The notes: generated by a model from the sequence alone, not told the origin. Numbered from the stretch's first letter, positions 1-9,031 are shown. The stretch: 64,000 bases of DNA from Pseudonocardiales bacterium (GCA_023252195.1 JAHEXI010000018.1:1-64000), one strand, 5' to 3'. Translations and numbers: made by a program.

Positions 1-143
1 GCCACTGCCGCAGTGATACCACGCGCTTCACGCAGCCGACGCAGTTGAGTACCCAACACGATACGCAGCGCGGTCGGCCCCGGCGATCGCCCCGAAACCG
101 GCCCACCGCTCAGATCCTCACTCCACCTAGGCGCGGTCACCAT
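1..143 (-). CDS. XRE helix-turn-helix regulator, Scr1/DUF5753 type (N-terminus only, runs off the window)
   Basis: Only the first 47 codons are present, starting at an ATG read from base 143 downward; a weak AGGGA lies just upstream. The translation reaches TALRIVLGTQLRRLREARG, the start of the helix-turn-helix in actinobacterial Scr1/DUF5753 regulators, where an L-G-x-x-L-R-x-L-R-E-x-R-G stretch opens the DNA-binding domain. Family members normally continue for about 280 residues with a C-terminal DUF5753 ligand-like domain, which lies outside the window. A second, complete member is at 52032-52874. Family assignment rests on this short stretch. Confidence 0.7.
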   Translation of the reverse strand, partial: MVTAPRWSEDLSGGPVSGRSPGPTALRIVLGTQLRRLREARGITAAV

Positions 144-215
144 TTCCCTACGGTTGAAGTATTATGGATTCTTCACCATAGACGGGTAGGCCGGGCCGCG
201 TAAGGCCCAGCGAAG

Positions 216-827
216 TCAGACCCTGCCGCTGAACAACGCGACACCGTCCGGGGTGTTCGCGGTCAAGCTGAACTGGCCGGGGCCGCCGACGAAGACCTTG
301 GTCAGCGTCACCGAGGTATGCCCGACGATCGGGGACCGGTACATCCAGTCTCCCTCGGCGGACTCCGGCACCGTCGCGTGGTTGATCTTCCCGACGAAGG
401 AAGTCGACACCGGGTTCCAGTCCCGCTCGCCGTTATTGGTCAGCGTCACCGGCACCAGGATCACCGGCTCGCCAGTCTCCATCGAGGTGCCCACCGTGGG
501 TGCCCCGGCGACGATCGTGTTCCCGTCGCTCGCGGTCCACAGCTGATCGAAGGCCATCGTGGCGCCGCTGGGAGTCGGCGCTACCGCTGGTGGCGCGGTC
601 TCCGGCAGTGCGGCAGCCAGCTGCGTGGGTGCGCCGGTCGCTCCGACACGCTGGGTGGAACCCTCGACGCCGGCCAGTGCGGCGACGCCTAACCAAGTGG
701 CGTACACCACAAGCCCGAACGCGACCAGTAGGCCGAGCGTGAAGATCACGTTGCCGAAGCGGTTCGTCCGCCGTAGGTGGCGCGGCTGCGGGCCGAAGAA
801 CCGATATGGCGACGCAGGTGCGGACAC
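216..827 (-). CDS. membrane-anchored protein with DUF4352-like immunoglobulin fold
   Basis: 203 residues. About 25 basic N-terminal residues precede one hydrophobic segment (roughly residues 26-50), then an Ala/Pro/Thr-rich linker, then an extracellular domain from about residue 90. The domain contains VTLTNNGERDW followed by beta-strand-like alternation, which resembles DUF4352-type Ig-like domains that mediate extracytoplasmic protein contacts. Topology would be N-in with the domain outside. It is divergent from moaA, with about 240 bases between the starts. No enzymatic motif is visible; function unknown. Confidence 0.65.
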   Translation of the reverse strand: MSAPASPYRFFGPQPRHLRRTNRFGNVIFTLGLLVAFGLVVYATWLGVAALAGVEGSTQRVGATGAPTQLAAALPETAPPAVAPTPSGATMAFDQLWTASDGNTIVAGAPTVGTSMETGEPVILVPVTLTNNGERDWNPVSTSFVGKINHATVPESAEGDWMYRSPIVGHTSVTLTKVFVGGPGQFSLTANTPDGVALFSGRV

Positions 828-1053
828 GAAGCCTCCAGGAGTGTGCGGAACAGCGCGCCGCGACCGATCCCATGCCGGTGACCACTGGTAGCAGTCACTC
901 TAGTTTTCGCTCCGAGAACTCGGTTCGTTAACAACCCGAAAGAGTGATTCAGCTACATGGAGTAGCACGAAATAAGCCAAGACCCGGATGCGTTGGACTG
1001 TTGGTGAACCAGCGCACGCGCGCCGACGAAGGAGAACAAAGGGCGCACCGGAG

Positions 1054-1059
1054 TAAACT
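1054..1059 (+). promoter_or_regulatory. candidate -10 element of a leaderless moaA promoter
   Basis: TAAACT lies six bases before the moaA ATG at 1066, the spacing expected if transcription starts on or next to the A of the start codon. No good Shine-Dalgarno is positioned for that ATG, and leaderless mRNAs are common in actinobacteria. Inference from sequence only; a second in-frame ATG at 1075 is possible. Confidence 0.4.
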
Positions 1060-1065
1060 GATCGA

Positions 1066-2088
1066 ATGGATGGCATGAACACTGTGAATGATCAGATGGG
1101 ACGCGGCCTGCGGGATCTGCGGATCTCGGTTACCGATCGGTGTAACTTCCGCTGCTGTTACTGCATGCCTCGCGACGTTTTCGGTACTGACTTTCCGTTC
1201 ATGGACTCCTCGGAACTGCTCTCGTTCGAAGAGATCGCTCGGGTGACGAAGGTGTTCGCTGGCCTGGGTGTGGAAAAACTGCGACTCACCGGCGGGGAGC
1301 CGTTGCTCCGACACGGCATTGAGGGGCTTGTCGAGCAGCTGGCCGGTATCGACGGCATCGATGACGTCGCCATGACCACCAACGGCTCACTGCTGGCCAA
1401 GAAAGCGCGCTCGCTGCGCGATGCCGGGCTGTCCCGGGTGACGGTGAGCCTGGACTCCCTTGACGCGCAGACGTTCCGGACCATGAGCGACGTGAAGATC
1501 CCCGTCTCCCGGGTGCTGGAGGGCATCGCCGCCGCCGCTGATGCCGGACTGACCCCGGTGAAGGTCAACACGGTGGTCAAGCGTGGACTCAACGACGGCC
1601 AGGGCATCCTCGACCTCGCCGCCTTCGGGCGCGAGCAGGGCTACATCGTGCGCTTCATCGAGTTCATGGACGTCGGCGCCACCAACGGTTGGCGGATGGA
1701 CGACGTCGTCCCGGCGGCGGAGATCGTTGAAGCGATCAACGGCGAGTGGCCGATCGAGCCAGTGGATCCGGCCTACGTAGGCGAGGTGGCCGCTCGGTAC
1801 CGCTACGTCGACGGCGCGGGCGAGGTCGGCGTGATCACGTCGATCAGCCAGCCGTTCTGCGGCACTTGCACCCGGGCTCGGTTGTCAGCCAAGGGTGAGC
1901 TGTACACCTGCCTGTTCGCCGGCCTGGGCCACGACCTCCGGACGCCGCTGCGTGACGGAGCCAGCGATGACGAGATCGAAAAGCGGATCACCGGCATCTG
2001 GAAGGGCCGAACCGATCGTTACTCAGCCCAGCGCACCACCGCCACCCTAGGCCTCCCCAAAGTCGAAATGAGCTACATCGGCGGCTGA
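1066..2088 (+). CDS. moaA: GTP 3',8-cyclase MoaA (molybdenum cofactor biosynthesis)
   Basis: 340 residues, the usual family length. MoaA is a radical-SAM enzyme that, with MoaC, turns GTP into cyclic pyranopterin monophosphate, the first step of molybdenum cofactor synthesis. The N-terminal [4Fe-4S]/SAM site is CNFRCCYC (Cys26, Cys30, Cys33), LTGGEPLL follows near residue 75, and the C-terminal second-cluster motif is CGTCTRARLS with a further Cys in LYTCLF. The protein ends in the family's Gly-Gly tail (SYIGG), needed for catalysis. It is monocistronic here; its 3' end overlaps the convergent aminotransferase gene by 16 bases. A molybdoenzyme that would use the cofactor lies at 46533-48095. 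Confidence 0.95.
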   Translation: MDGMNTVNDQMGRGLRDLRISVTDRCNFRCCYCMPRDVFGTDFPFMDSSELLSFEEIARVTKVFAGLGVEKLRLTGGEPLLRHGIEGLVEQLAGIDGIDDVAMTTNGSLLAKKARSLRDAGLSRVTVSLDSLDAQTFRTMSDVKIPVSRVLEGIAAAADAGLTPVKVNTVVKRGLNDGQGILDLAAFGREQGYIVRFIEFMDVGATNGWRMDDVVPAAEIVEAINGEWPIEPVDPAYVGEVAARYRYVDGAGEVGVITSISQPFCGTCTRARLSAKGELYTCLFAGLGHDLRTPLRDGASDDEIEKRITGIWKGRTDRYSAQRTTATLGLPKVEMSYIGG

Positions 2089-3146
2089 CCGCGTCGGGCT
2101 GGCCACCCGCGTGCTGCGGTGAGGAATGCCTCGTTCTCGGCGGGGTCGCCGATCGTGATCCGGGCGCCGTCGCCGGGGAACGGGCGGATCACGATCTTGT
2201 GTCCCAGGCAGTGCTCGTTGAAGACCACTGCCTGTTCACCTAAGGGCAGCCAGACGAAGTTGGCGTGGGAACGCGGCACGGGGTAGCCCATCGCGAGCAG
2301 CTCGGTCGTTACCCGGTCCCGTTCGGCGGTCACGGCCCGGCAGCGGGCCAGCATTTCGTCCTCGACGTCCAGGCTCGCTAGCGCGGCGGCCTGCGCCAGT
2401 GAGTTGAGGCTGAACGGCACGAACACCTTGTTCACGGACGCGGCGACCGGCTCCGGCGCCGCGCAGTACCCCACCCGCAGGCCGGCCAGCCCATAAGCCT
2501 TGGAGAATGTCCGCAGTACCACGACGTTGTCTCGATGCCGGTAGAGCTCCATGCCGTCGGGCACCGCAGGATCGGTGACGAATTCGCGATAGGCCTCGTC
2601 GAGGGCGACGAGCACGCCGTCAGGCACCGCGTCGAGGAAGGCGACCAGCTCGTCGCGTCGCACAGCGGTGCCGGTCGGATTGTTGGGATTGCACACGAAG
2701 ACCAACCGGGTCACCGGGGTGATCGCGTTGAGCATTCCGTCCAAGTCGTGGCTGTGGTCGCTGCGCAGCGGCACCGTGCGTTGTCCGGCGCCGACGACCT
2801 GGGTGATGATCGGGTAGGCCTCGAATGAGCGCCACGCGAAGAGCACCTCATCGGTGGGTGTGCAGGTGGCCTGCACCAACTGCTGGCACAACGCCACCGA
2901 ACCGGCTCCGACGGAGATATGCGACGGTGGCACGTCCAACCGGGCCGCCAGGCGATCCACCAGCGCGCCCGCCCCGTTGTCCGGGTAGCGGTTGACCCCT
3001 GCGGCGGCGTCGCGGATCGCCGCGACGACGCTGGGCAACGGGCCCGCGGACATCTCGTTGCTGGCCAGCTTGACCGCTCCCGGAATGCTGCGACCAGGGA
3101 TGTACCCGGGCAGCGACTCCAGGTCAGCCCTGGTGCGGGCGGTCAT
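2073..3146 (-). CDS. histidinol-phosphate / aromatic amino acid aminotransferase (class I/II, PLP-dependent)
   Basis: 357 residues. PLP-dependent fold-type I transaminase of the HisC/Pat branch. Landmarks: VKLASNEMSAGPLPSV near the N-terminus, NRYPDNGA, CNPNNPTGT (cofactor binding), ALDEAYREF (the Asp contacting the pyridine nitrogen), and TFSKAYGLAGLRVGY carrying the Schiff-base Lys. The PGYIPG opening resembles actinobacterial phenylalanine aminotransferase (Pat), which is close to HisC. No other his or aro gene is adjacent, so a role in phenylalanine/tyrosine formation is somewhat likelier than the his pathway. Convergent with moaA, with a 16-base overlap. Confidence 0.85.
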   Translation of the reverse strand: MTARTRADLESLPGYIPGRSIPGAVKLASNEMSAGPLPSVVAAIRDAAAGVNRYPDNGAGALVDRLAARLDVPPSHISVGAGSVALCQQLVQATCTPTDEVLFAWRSFEAYPIITQVVGAGQRTVPLRSDHSHDLDGMLNAITPVTRLVFVCNPNNPTGTAVRRDELVAFLDAVPDGVLVALDEAYREFVTDPAVPDGMELYRHRDNVVVLRTFSKAYGLAGLRVGYCAAPEPVAASVNKVFVPFSLNSLAQAAALASLDVEDEMLARCRAVTAERDRVTTELLAMGYPVPRSHANFVWLPLGEQAVVFNEHCLGHKIVIRPFPGDGARITIGDPAENEAFLTAARGWPARRGQPPM

Positions 3147-3256
3147 CGAGCCTCCTGTTCGCGGCGCGCGGGCCAGTAGTCGGGCGAACGCCCAACTCCC
3201 CCTAACGGGTGATGCGGAGGCCTATGTTGATCCCAACGCCACGGCCGGTCACGTGT

Positions 3257-3316
3257 GATCACCGATTATGTGCCTACAACGACAAGATCTGTCGCTCACG
3301 GCACACAAACCGTGAT
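3257..3316. repeat. dispersed palindromic repeat, family A, copy 1
   Basis: Imperfect inverted repeat: left arm 3257-3274 (core ATCACCGATTATGTGCC), right arm 3300-3316 (GGCACACAAACCGTGAT), three mismatches in 17. The 25-base spacer holds an inner inverted repeat CGACA/TGTCG. The right arm differs by one base from the arms of the element at 45526-45590, whose spacer is also 25 bases. It sits in the divergent intergenic region upstream of the hydrolase gene. Confidence 0.75.
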
Positions 3317-3418
3317 GAGCCTTCGTCAGCCGAATAAGTGATCTTTGTGAACGACCACCGCTGACCGGGTAAGATGCGCCGTCACCCGATGTTCGCCATC
3401 GACGAGTGGGGTGCGGCC

Positions 3419-4099
3419 ATGACGCAACGCAGCCTAGAACAGATCCCGCTCTACGACGGCGCCGGGCTGCGGCTGACGGTCGCTACCCCGGAGTCCGCGG
3501 TCCGTGGAGGCATCGTCGTCTGGCCCGACGTTCGCGGTGTCACCGACGACGTCTGGCGGCTCGCCGCGGGACTTGCCGGTGAGGGCTGGCTGGCCGTGAT
3601 CCCGCATCTGTTCCACCGGGACGGTGTCGACGAGCTGGCCGCCGACGGGGCTACCGCCCGGCGCCATCTCGAGCGGCTGACCGAGGAGTCCGTCCACGCC
3701 GATACCGACGCCGCTTTGGACTGGTTGGCGCGGCGCCGCGTGGCGGCCGACCAGATGGGGGTGGTGGGCTTCGGCCTGGGCGGCGCCGTGGCGCTCATTG
3801 TCGCCACCCAACGCGATCTCGGTGCGGCGGTGACCATCGGCGGGATCGGGGTGATGGAGCCAGTGGCGGCGGGTTTGCCCGCGCTGGTCGACGTTGCCGC
3901 CGAGCTGCGCTGCCCATGGCTGGGTATCTACAGTCGAGATGGTGCCGTGCCCGAGGCGGAGGTGAACAAGCTGCGGGATGCCGCCCACTCCGCCCACGTC
4001 GCCACCGACCTGGTGCACTGCTGCTTCCACACCGACCAGTCCGTCGCCCCAGAGGCCTGGGGCCGCACCCTGAACTGGTTCAGCTCCCATCTGCGCTGA
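3419..4099 (+). CDS. dienelactone hydrolase family protein (alpha/beta hydrolase)
   Basis: 226 residues from ATG 3419; in-frame ATGs at 3374 and 3389 would add 15 or 10 residues, and TAAGAT at 3370-3375 is a candidate -10. Dienelactone hydrolases open dienelactones with a Cys-Asp-His triad. The fold is recognisable: GGIVVWPDVRG after the first strands, VVGFGLGGAVAL at the nucleophile elbow, GIYSRDGAVPEAE with the acid, and CFHTDQ for the His. The elbow reads G-F-G-L-G-G where the family has G-x-C-x-G-G, so the usual Cys/Ser nucleophile is Gly. It may be non-catalytic or use another residue. Confidence 0.75.
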   Translation: MTQRSLEQIPLYDGAGLRLTVATPESAVRGGIVVWPDVRGVTDDVWRLAAGLAGEGWLAVIPHLFHRDGVDELAADGATARRHLERLTEESVHADTDAALDWLARRRVAADQMGVVGFGLGGAVALIVATQRDLGAAVTIGGIGVMEPVAAGLPALVDVAAELRCPWLGIYSRDGAVPEAEVNKLRDAAHSAHVATDLVHCCFHTDQSVAPEAWGRTLNWFSSHLR

Positions 4100-4129
4100 T
4101 GCACTCACGACCCCTGGTACCACGAGAAG

Positions 4130-6112
4130 ATGAGCGAGCCCCAGGTCCTCTGGTTGCCCGACCCGGACGTCGTAGGCCGGTCCCGGATGGCGGCATTTCG
4201 TAGCTGGTTGGCGGCGCAGCGGGGCGTCGTCGTGGCTGACTACGACGCGCTGTGGCGCTGGTCGGTGGCCGACCTGGCGGGGTTCTGGGGAGCGTTAGCC
4301 GATTTCGCCGGCGTCCGGTTTCATACCGCGCCGCGTCGGGTGCTCAGGGGCGAGCCGATGCCCGGGACGCGGTGGTTTCCGGGCGCGACGCTGAACTATG
4401 CCGAACACGCGCTGGCTCCCGGTCCCGGGGAGGGTCCAGGAAAGGGCGCAGATGATCCGGCCGTGATCTTCCATCGCGAGGACGGTGTTCGGGACGAGCT
4501 GAGCTTCGGATTGCTGCGCCAGCGGGTGGCCGCGGCGCGCTCGGCGCTGGCGTCGCTGGGTGTCCGCCCGGGGGACCGGGTGGTCGCACTGGTGCCGAAC
4601 TCGCCGGACACGCTGGTGGCCTTCCTCGCCACCGCCAGCCTCGGCGCGATCTGGTCGGCGTGTTCGCCGGACTTCGGAACTCGGGCGATCACGGATCGGT
4701 TCACCCAGCTCGCGCCCACCGTTCTGATCGCCGTCGACGGGTACCTCTACGGCGGCAAGCGTTTCGACATCCGGCCCACAGTGGACGAGCTGCGCGCCGA
4801 GTTGCCATCGCTGCGCGCCACGGTGCTGGTGCCCTACTTGGACTCCCAGGCGACGCTGGATGCCACCGTGCGCTGGGACGATCTGCTCGCGGAACACTGC
4901 GATGCTGAGCTGGCATTCGAGCCGGTGGACTTCGACCATCCGCTGTGGGTGCTGTACTCCTCGGGCACCACCGGGCTACCCAAGGGCATCGTGCACGGCC
5001 ACGGCGGGATCGTCCTGGAGCACCTCAAGGCGCTGGCGCTGCAAGCCGATCTCGGGCCAGGCCAGCGGTTTTTCTGGTTCACCACCACCGGCTGGATGAT
5101 GTGGAACTACCTGGTCAGCGGGCTGCTGGTGGGTTCGACGGTCTTGCTCTACGACGGCAGTCCTGGCCACCCCGATCTCGGTTCGCTGTGGCGGCTGGCA
5201 GCCGACGAACGGGTGAGCTATTTCGGCACGTCCGCGCCGTTCATCCAGTCCTGCCGCAAGGCCGGCTTGCGGCCTGGCGCCGAGCTGGATCTCACCGCGT
5301 TGCGAGCGGTGGGCTCGACCGGTGCTCCGCTGCCCGCAGAGGGTTTCCACTGGATCGCCTCGAAGATCGGTTCGGGGGTGCAAGTCTGTTCGGTATCCGG
5401 GGGCACTGATCTGTGCACGGCGTTCCTGTGTGCCGCACCGGACCTGCCGGTATGGGAGGGCGAGATCTCCTGCCGCGCGCTGGGGGCCGCGGTGGTGGCC
5501 CTCGACGAGGCCGGCCAGGAGCTGATCGACGACGTGGGCGAGCTGGTGATCACCAAGCCGATGCCGTCGATGCCGGTGTGTTTCTGGGACGATCCGGACG
5601 GCACCCGCCTGCGCGAGGCGTACTTCGACGTGTATCCCGGCCTGTGGCGGCACGGCGACTGGATCAAGATCACCCCACGAGGCTCGTCGGTGATTTACGG
5701 TCGGTCCGACGCCACGCTCAACCGCGGTGGTGTGCGGATGGGCACCGCGGAGTTCTACGCGGTGGTCGAGGGCGCCGACGAAGTGCTCGATTCACTGGTC
5801 ATCGACACCTCAGGTGCCGGTGCTGACCAAGGTGAGTTGCTGTGCTTTCTGGTGCTGGCCGCCGGGGTGTCGCTGGCTGACGTCGAGCCGCGGTTGCGTG
5901 CGTCGCTGCGAACTGGCCTGTCGCCCCGGCATGTGCCCAACCGGTTCATCGTGATCGAGGAAGTGCCCCGCACGCTCAACGGCAAGAAGTGCGAGGTGCC
6001 GGTGAAGAAGATCCTCGCCGGCATGGACCCGGCGCGCGCGCTGAGCTCCGGCGCGTTGCGCAACCCGGATTCACTGCGTCCGTTCTTGGCGCTGCGTCGG
6101 GCTCAGGGATAG
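4130..6112 (+). CDS. acetoacetate-CoA ligase (acetoacetyl-CoA synthetase)
   Basis: 660 residues, the standard length of acetoacetyl-CoA synthetases (ANL adenylate-forming superfamily). The enzyme uses ATP and CoA to activate acetoacetate in the cytosol, allowing use of ketone bodies or recycling of acetoacetate. Diagnostic features: the N-terminal ACS-type domain with GTRWFPGATLNYAEH, the P-loop-like YSSGTTGLPKGIVHGHG, TTTGWMMWNYLVSG, the YGRSDATLNRGGVRMGTAE hinge, and the C-terminal RTLNGKKCEVPVKK with the catalytic/acetylatable Lys. It starts 30 bases after the hydrolase stop, so the two are probably co-transcribed. Confidence 0.92.
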   Translation: MSEPQVLWLPDPDVVGRSRMAAFRSWLAAQRGVVVADYDALWRWSVADLAGFWGALADFAGVRFHTAPRRVLRGEPMPGTRWFPGATLNYAEHALAPGPGEGPGKGADDPAVIFHREDGVRDELSFGLLRQRVAAARSALASLGVRPGDRVVALVPNSPDTLVAFLATASLGAIWSACSPDFGTRAITDRFTQLAPTVLIAVDGYLYGGKRFDIRPTVDELRAELPSLRATVLVPYLDSQATLDATVRWDDLLAEHCDAELAFEPVDFDHPLWVLYSSGTTGLPKGIVHGHGGIVLEHLKALALQADLGPGQRFFWFTTTGWMMWNYLVSGLLVGSTVLLYDGSPGHPDLGSLWRLAADERVSYFGTSAPFIQSCRKAGLRPGAELDLTALRAVGSTGAPLPAEGFHWIASKIGSGVQVCSVSGGTDLCTAFLCAAPDLPVWEGEISCRALGAAVVALDEAGQELIDDVGELVITKPMPSMPVCFWDDPDGTRLREAYFDVYPGLWRHGDWIKITPRGSSVIYGRSDATLNRGGVRMGTAEFYAVVEGADEVLDSLVIDTSGAGADQGELLCFLVLAAGVSLADVEPRLRASLRTGLSPRHVPNRFIVIEEVPRTLNGKKCEVPVKKILAGMDPARALSSGALRNPDSLRPFLALRRAQG

Positions 6113-6262
6113 GTGCCGAACTTCTGTTGAGGGTTGCGGCCATCAAGTCGGCGTGTCTTCGGGAACATAACCCTCTGTAGTAAGTACGGTGCGGCCCATG
6201 ACAGTGGGTAACGGGGGCGCTGTACCGGTTCGCTGGGTCGTCCTGGTGGAGGTGACCCGGCC

Positions 6263-6807
6263 TTGCAACGCAGGGACATGGTAAAGCTTGGCGCGCTCGC
6301 CGGCGCCTCAGTGGCGTTGCAGGGCGGATTCCGATTGCAGGCAGCTAACGCGACGCCGTTGCCAATCTTGCCGTTCCAGGTTCCGCTGACGGTGCCGCCG
6401 GTGGCCCGGCCGGTGATGTCCACCCGCGACACCGACACGTACCAGAGCCTGAAACATGCAAGCGCTCCGGTTCGAGATCAACCATAAGCCGTTCGACCCG
6501 GATCGGGTCGACGTCTGGCCCCGGCTCGGCAGCACCGAGGTCTGGAAGATTCACAACGTCGACACCGCGTTACGCATCCCACACACCTTCCACACCCATC
6601 TCGCCCGGTTCCGGATACTCGACCGCGACGGCAAACCTCCAGGGCCCGGTGAGACCGGCCCTCAAGGACACCGTGTCGGTGCGACCTGGCGAAACCGTGC
6701 GGATCCTGCCGCGCTTCGTCGACTTCACCGGGCGCTACGTCTACCACTGCCATCTACTCGGCCACGCGGACAACGCGATGATGGCCACCATGGAAGTCGT
6801 CCACTGA
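6263..6807 (+). pseudogene. multicopper oxidase, broken (internal deletion plus frameshifts)
   Basis: The reading starts like a Tat-exported multicopper oxidase (RRDMVKLGALAGASVALQGG; TTG at 6263), but after about 60 residues it jumps, from 6456 in another frame, directly to the C-terminal cupredoxin domain (FEINHKPFDPDRVD, then HTFHTHL). A further one-base shift in a run of C at about 6657-6661 is needed to reach LKDTVSVRPGETVRI and the type-1 copper motif YHCHLLGHADNAMM, ending at the TGA at 6805-6807. Intact enzymes are about 450-500 residues, so most of domains 1-2 is gone. It cannot encode a functional oxidase. Confidence 0.8.
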
Positions 6808-6917
6808 GAACGTGCGGGCCACCCGGACGGTACCGTTATGTCGCCGGACAACCGGAGCGACGCACGGCGCGTCTACGAAGTCGGATCTGACATCCACCCC
6901 AGGAGCTTGGCCTCCCC

Positions 6918-8243
6918 ATGACTGATGACGGTGACGCGCTACACCTGACCGGTGGCATCCCGCTCGGCGGCACGGTCAAGATCCGTGGCTCCAAGAACGC
7001 GGTTCCCAAGCTGATGGTCGCGGCGCTGCTGACCGAGGAACCGGTGCTGATCCACAACATCTCGCAGATCGTCGACACCTGGCTGGTCAGTGACCTGCTC
7101 GAGATGCTGGGATGCAGTACCGCACAGCCGGCGGACGGTCAGCTGCAGATCGAGGCGCGCGGCATCCACACCGCCGGGACGCGCGATCTGGAGTACTTCC
7201 ATGTGCGCAGCCGGATCCCGGTGCTCACCTGTGCACCGCTGCTGCACCGCACCGGCCACGCGGAGCTGTGGAAGCCCGGTGGTTGCAGCATCGGCGAGCG
7301 TCCGGTCGATCTGCACCTGGAGGTCCTCCGCGCGTTCGGGGCGGTCAGCCAGCGCACCGACACCGGCTTCAAGCTGACGGCTGAGGTGGGCGGTCTGCGC
7401 GGCGCCGTCGTCGAGTTGAAGTACCCGAGCGTGGGCGCGACCGAGCAGTTCCTGCTCGGCGCGGTCGTCGCCGCGGGTGACTCGGAGCTGCACAACGCCG
7501 CGACCGAGCCGGAGATCATCGACCTGATCTGCATGCTCCAGCGGATGGGTGCACTGATCACCGTCCAGCCCGGCCGCGTGCTGCAGGTCACCGGCGTCTC
7601 CCGGCTACGGGGCGTCTCGCACACCGCCATCCCGGACCGGCTCGAGGCGGCTTCCTGGGCGAGCCTCGCATTGGCGACCGACGGACAGATCACGGTGCAC
7701 GGCGTCCGGCAAGCCGATCTTGGGACGTATCTCAACGTGTACCGGCGCGCAGGTGGCGAGTTCGACTTCTCCAGCGACGGCAACGAGGTGACGTTCCGGC
7801 GGGAGAAGGCCATGCCCCGCCCGCTAGTCATCGAGACCGACGTACACCCCGGTTTCATGACCGACTGGCAGTCCCCCATGGTCACCGCACTGACCCAGGC
7901 AGACGGTGTGACGGTGGTGCACGAGACGGTGCACGAAAACCGGCTGGCGTACATGAAGGCACTCCAGGCGCTGGGCGCTCAGATGCAGGTCTTCACCGAG
8001 TGCCTCGGACGAACCCCATGCCGTTTCGGAGCGCGCAATCACCAACACTCCGCCGTCGTGGTCGGACCGACCAAGCTGCAAGGCACGACCGTGCACGTCC
8101 CGGACCTGCGCGCGGGTTTCTCGTACGTCCTGGCCGCACTCGCAGCGCAGGGCGACTCAACGGTGACCGGAGTCTCGCTGCTGGACCGCGGCTACGAGAG
8201 CTTCCGCGACAAGCTGATCGGTATCGGAGCCAAACTCCGCTGA
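6918..8243 (+). CDS. UDP-N-acetylglucosamine 1-carboxyvinyltransferase family protein (MurA-like)
   Basis: 441 residues with the EPT fold across the whole length. MurA transfers enolpyruvate from PEP to UDP-GlcNAc, the first committed step of peptidoglycan synthesis. Present: GGTVKIRGSKNAVPKLM (substrate Lys/Asn), KPGGCSIGERPVDLHL with the PEP-reactive Cys, DVHPGFMTDWQSPM (catalytic Asp region) and DRGYESFRDKL with the PEP-binding Arg. An AGGAG lies about 12 bases before the ATG. It is rather divergent from the usual actinobacterial MurA (for example HNISQIVDTWLVSDLLE), so a second, specialised paralogue is possible; genome copy number cannot be judged here. Confidence 0.85.
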   Translation: MTDDGDALHLTGGIPLGGTVKIRGSKNAVPKLMVAALLTEEPVLIHNISQIVDTWLVSDLLEMLGCSTAQPADGQLQIEARGIHTAGTRDLEYFHVRSRIPVLTCAPLLHRTGHAELWKPGGCSIGERPVDLHLEVLRAFGAVSQRTDTGFKLTAEVGGLRGAVVELKYPSVGATEQFLLGAVVAAGDSELHNAATEPEIIDLICMLQRMGALITVQPGRVLQVTGVSRLRGVSHTAIPDRLEAASWASLALATDGQITVHGVRQADLGTYLNVYRRAGGEFDFSSDGNEVTFRREKAMPRPLVIETDVHPGFMTDWQSPMVTALTQADGVTVVHETVHENRLAYMKALQALGAQMQVFTECLGRTPCRFGARNHQHSAVVVGPTKLQGTTVHVPDLRAGFSYVLAALAAQGDSTVTGVSLLDRGYESFRDKLIGIGAKLR

Positions 8244-8250
8244 CCGGTGT

Positions 8251-8649
8251 TCACGCGCCGCGGTAGGTGCCGAAACTCCACAGGGTGCCTTCCGGATCGC
8301 GGACGGTGAACCCACGTGAGCCGTAGTCCTCGTCTCTCAGGCCGCGGACGACTTCGGCGCCTGCCATGGTGGCCCGCTCGAAGACCTTGTCGGGTGCGTC
8401 GGTGACCACGTATATCGATGTCGTGCCTGGCTTCAACCGGCCGAATACGCTGTCGTCGCAGGTCGAGCCGAGCATGACGCCACCGCCTTCGGGCCAGCGT
8501 AGCTCGGCGTGCGCGATTTCCCGGCCGCCGTCCCCGGGCACGACGATGGTTTCGACGAAGCCGAAGGCCTCGACCAGAAAGCGGATGGCAGCCGGCGCGT
8601 CGGCATAGGTCAGGGCGGGCCAGATCGCTGGTGATGGAGTTTCGCTCAT
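8251..8649 (-). CDS. VOC family protein (glyoxalase/bleomycin-resistance fold)
   Basis: 132 residues from the ATG at 8649 (MSETPSP); another in-frame start four codons upstream, at 8661, is possible. Vicinal-oxygen-chelate fold: ALTYADAPAAIRFLVEAFGF is the standard beta-alpha opening, AHAELRWPEGGGVMLG is the second strand pair, and the C-terminal half repeats with YGSRGFTVRDPEGTLWSFGTY. Such small proteins may chelate a metal, modify or sequester small molecules, or be PhnB-like; the substrate cannot be predicted. Convergent with the MurA-like gene, 7 bases apart. Confidence 0.75.
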   Translation of the reverse strand: MSETPSPAIWPALTYADAPAAIRFLVEAFGFVETIVVPGDGGREIAHAELRWPEGGGVMLGSTCDDSVFGRLKPGTTSIYVVTDAPDKVFERATMAGAEVVRGLRDEDYGSRGFTVRDPEGTLWSFGTYRGA

Positions 8650-8690
8650 ACCACCGAGCATGCACCGCCAGCCGGCGCACTGATGTCCCT

Positions 8691-8762
8691 CGGTGTCGTG
8701 AACTCGACAGCACCGACGTTTCTGGCGCGTGCGACGTGGGTACTGTCGAGTTCACGACACCG
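8691..8762. repeat. dispersed palindromic repeat, family B, copy 1
   Basis: Perfect 20-base inverted repeat: left arm 8691-8710 (CGGTGTCGTGAACTCGACAG), right arm 8743-8762, with a 32-base spacer containing CCGACGTTTC. A diverged relative lies at 45954-46012, sharing GTGAACTCGAC arms and the CCGACGTTTC spacer motif. It lies between the VOC gene and the tRNA genes. Confidence 0.75.
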
Positions 8763-8903
8763 AGCGCCGTTGGCGGGCGCCAGTTCACCCGGCGGTAGGG
8801 TGGTGACCAGCGACGTTGGCGCCACAGGTGCGGTGGTTACCCGCTTTGCCCGATCAAGGGCACGCTGTGTAGGCTGCTCGTCTGGCGGCCTCGAAGGGCC
8901 CCG

Positions 8904-8993
8904 GGAGGCTTCGCCTAGTCTGGTCTATGGCGCCGCACTGCTAATGCGGTTGGGGGTTACGCCCCCTCCCGGGTTCAAATCCCGGAGCCTCCG
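8904..8993 (+). tRNA. tRNA-Ser (anticodon GCT)
   Basis: 90 bases, a class II tRNA with a long variable arm. The acceptor stem GGAGGCT pairs with AGCCTCC (8986-8992), discriminator G at 8993. The anticodon arm CCGCA-CTGCTAA-TGCGG gives anticodon GCT (reads AGC/AGU serine codons). The variable arm is GGGGGTTACGCCCCC-like and the T arm carries GGTTCAAAT. No CCA is encoded. It lies 38 bases before tRNA-Arg. Confidence 0.92.
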
Positions 8994-9031
8994 CGGACGG
9001 TCAGATCTTTTGCTGGCCGACAACAGAACAG

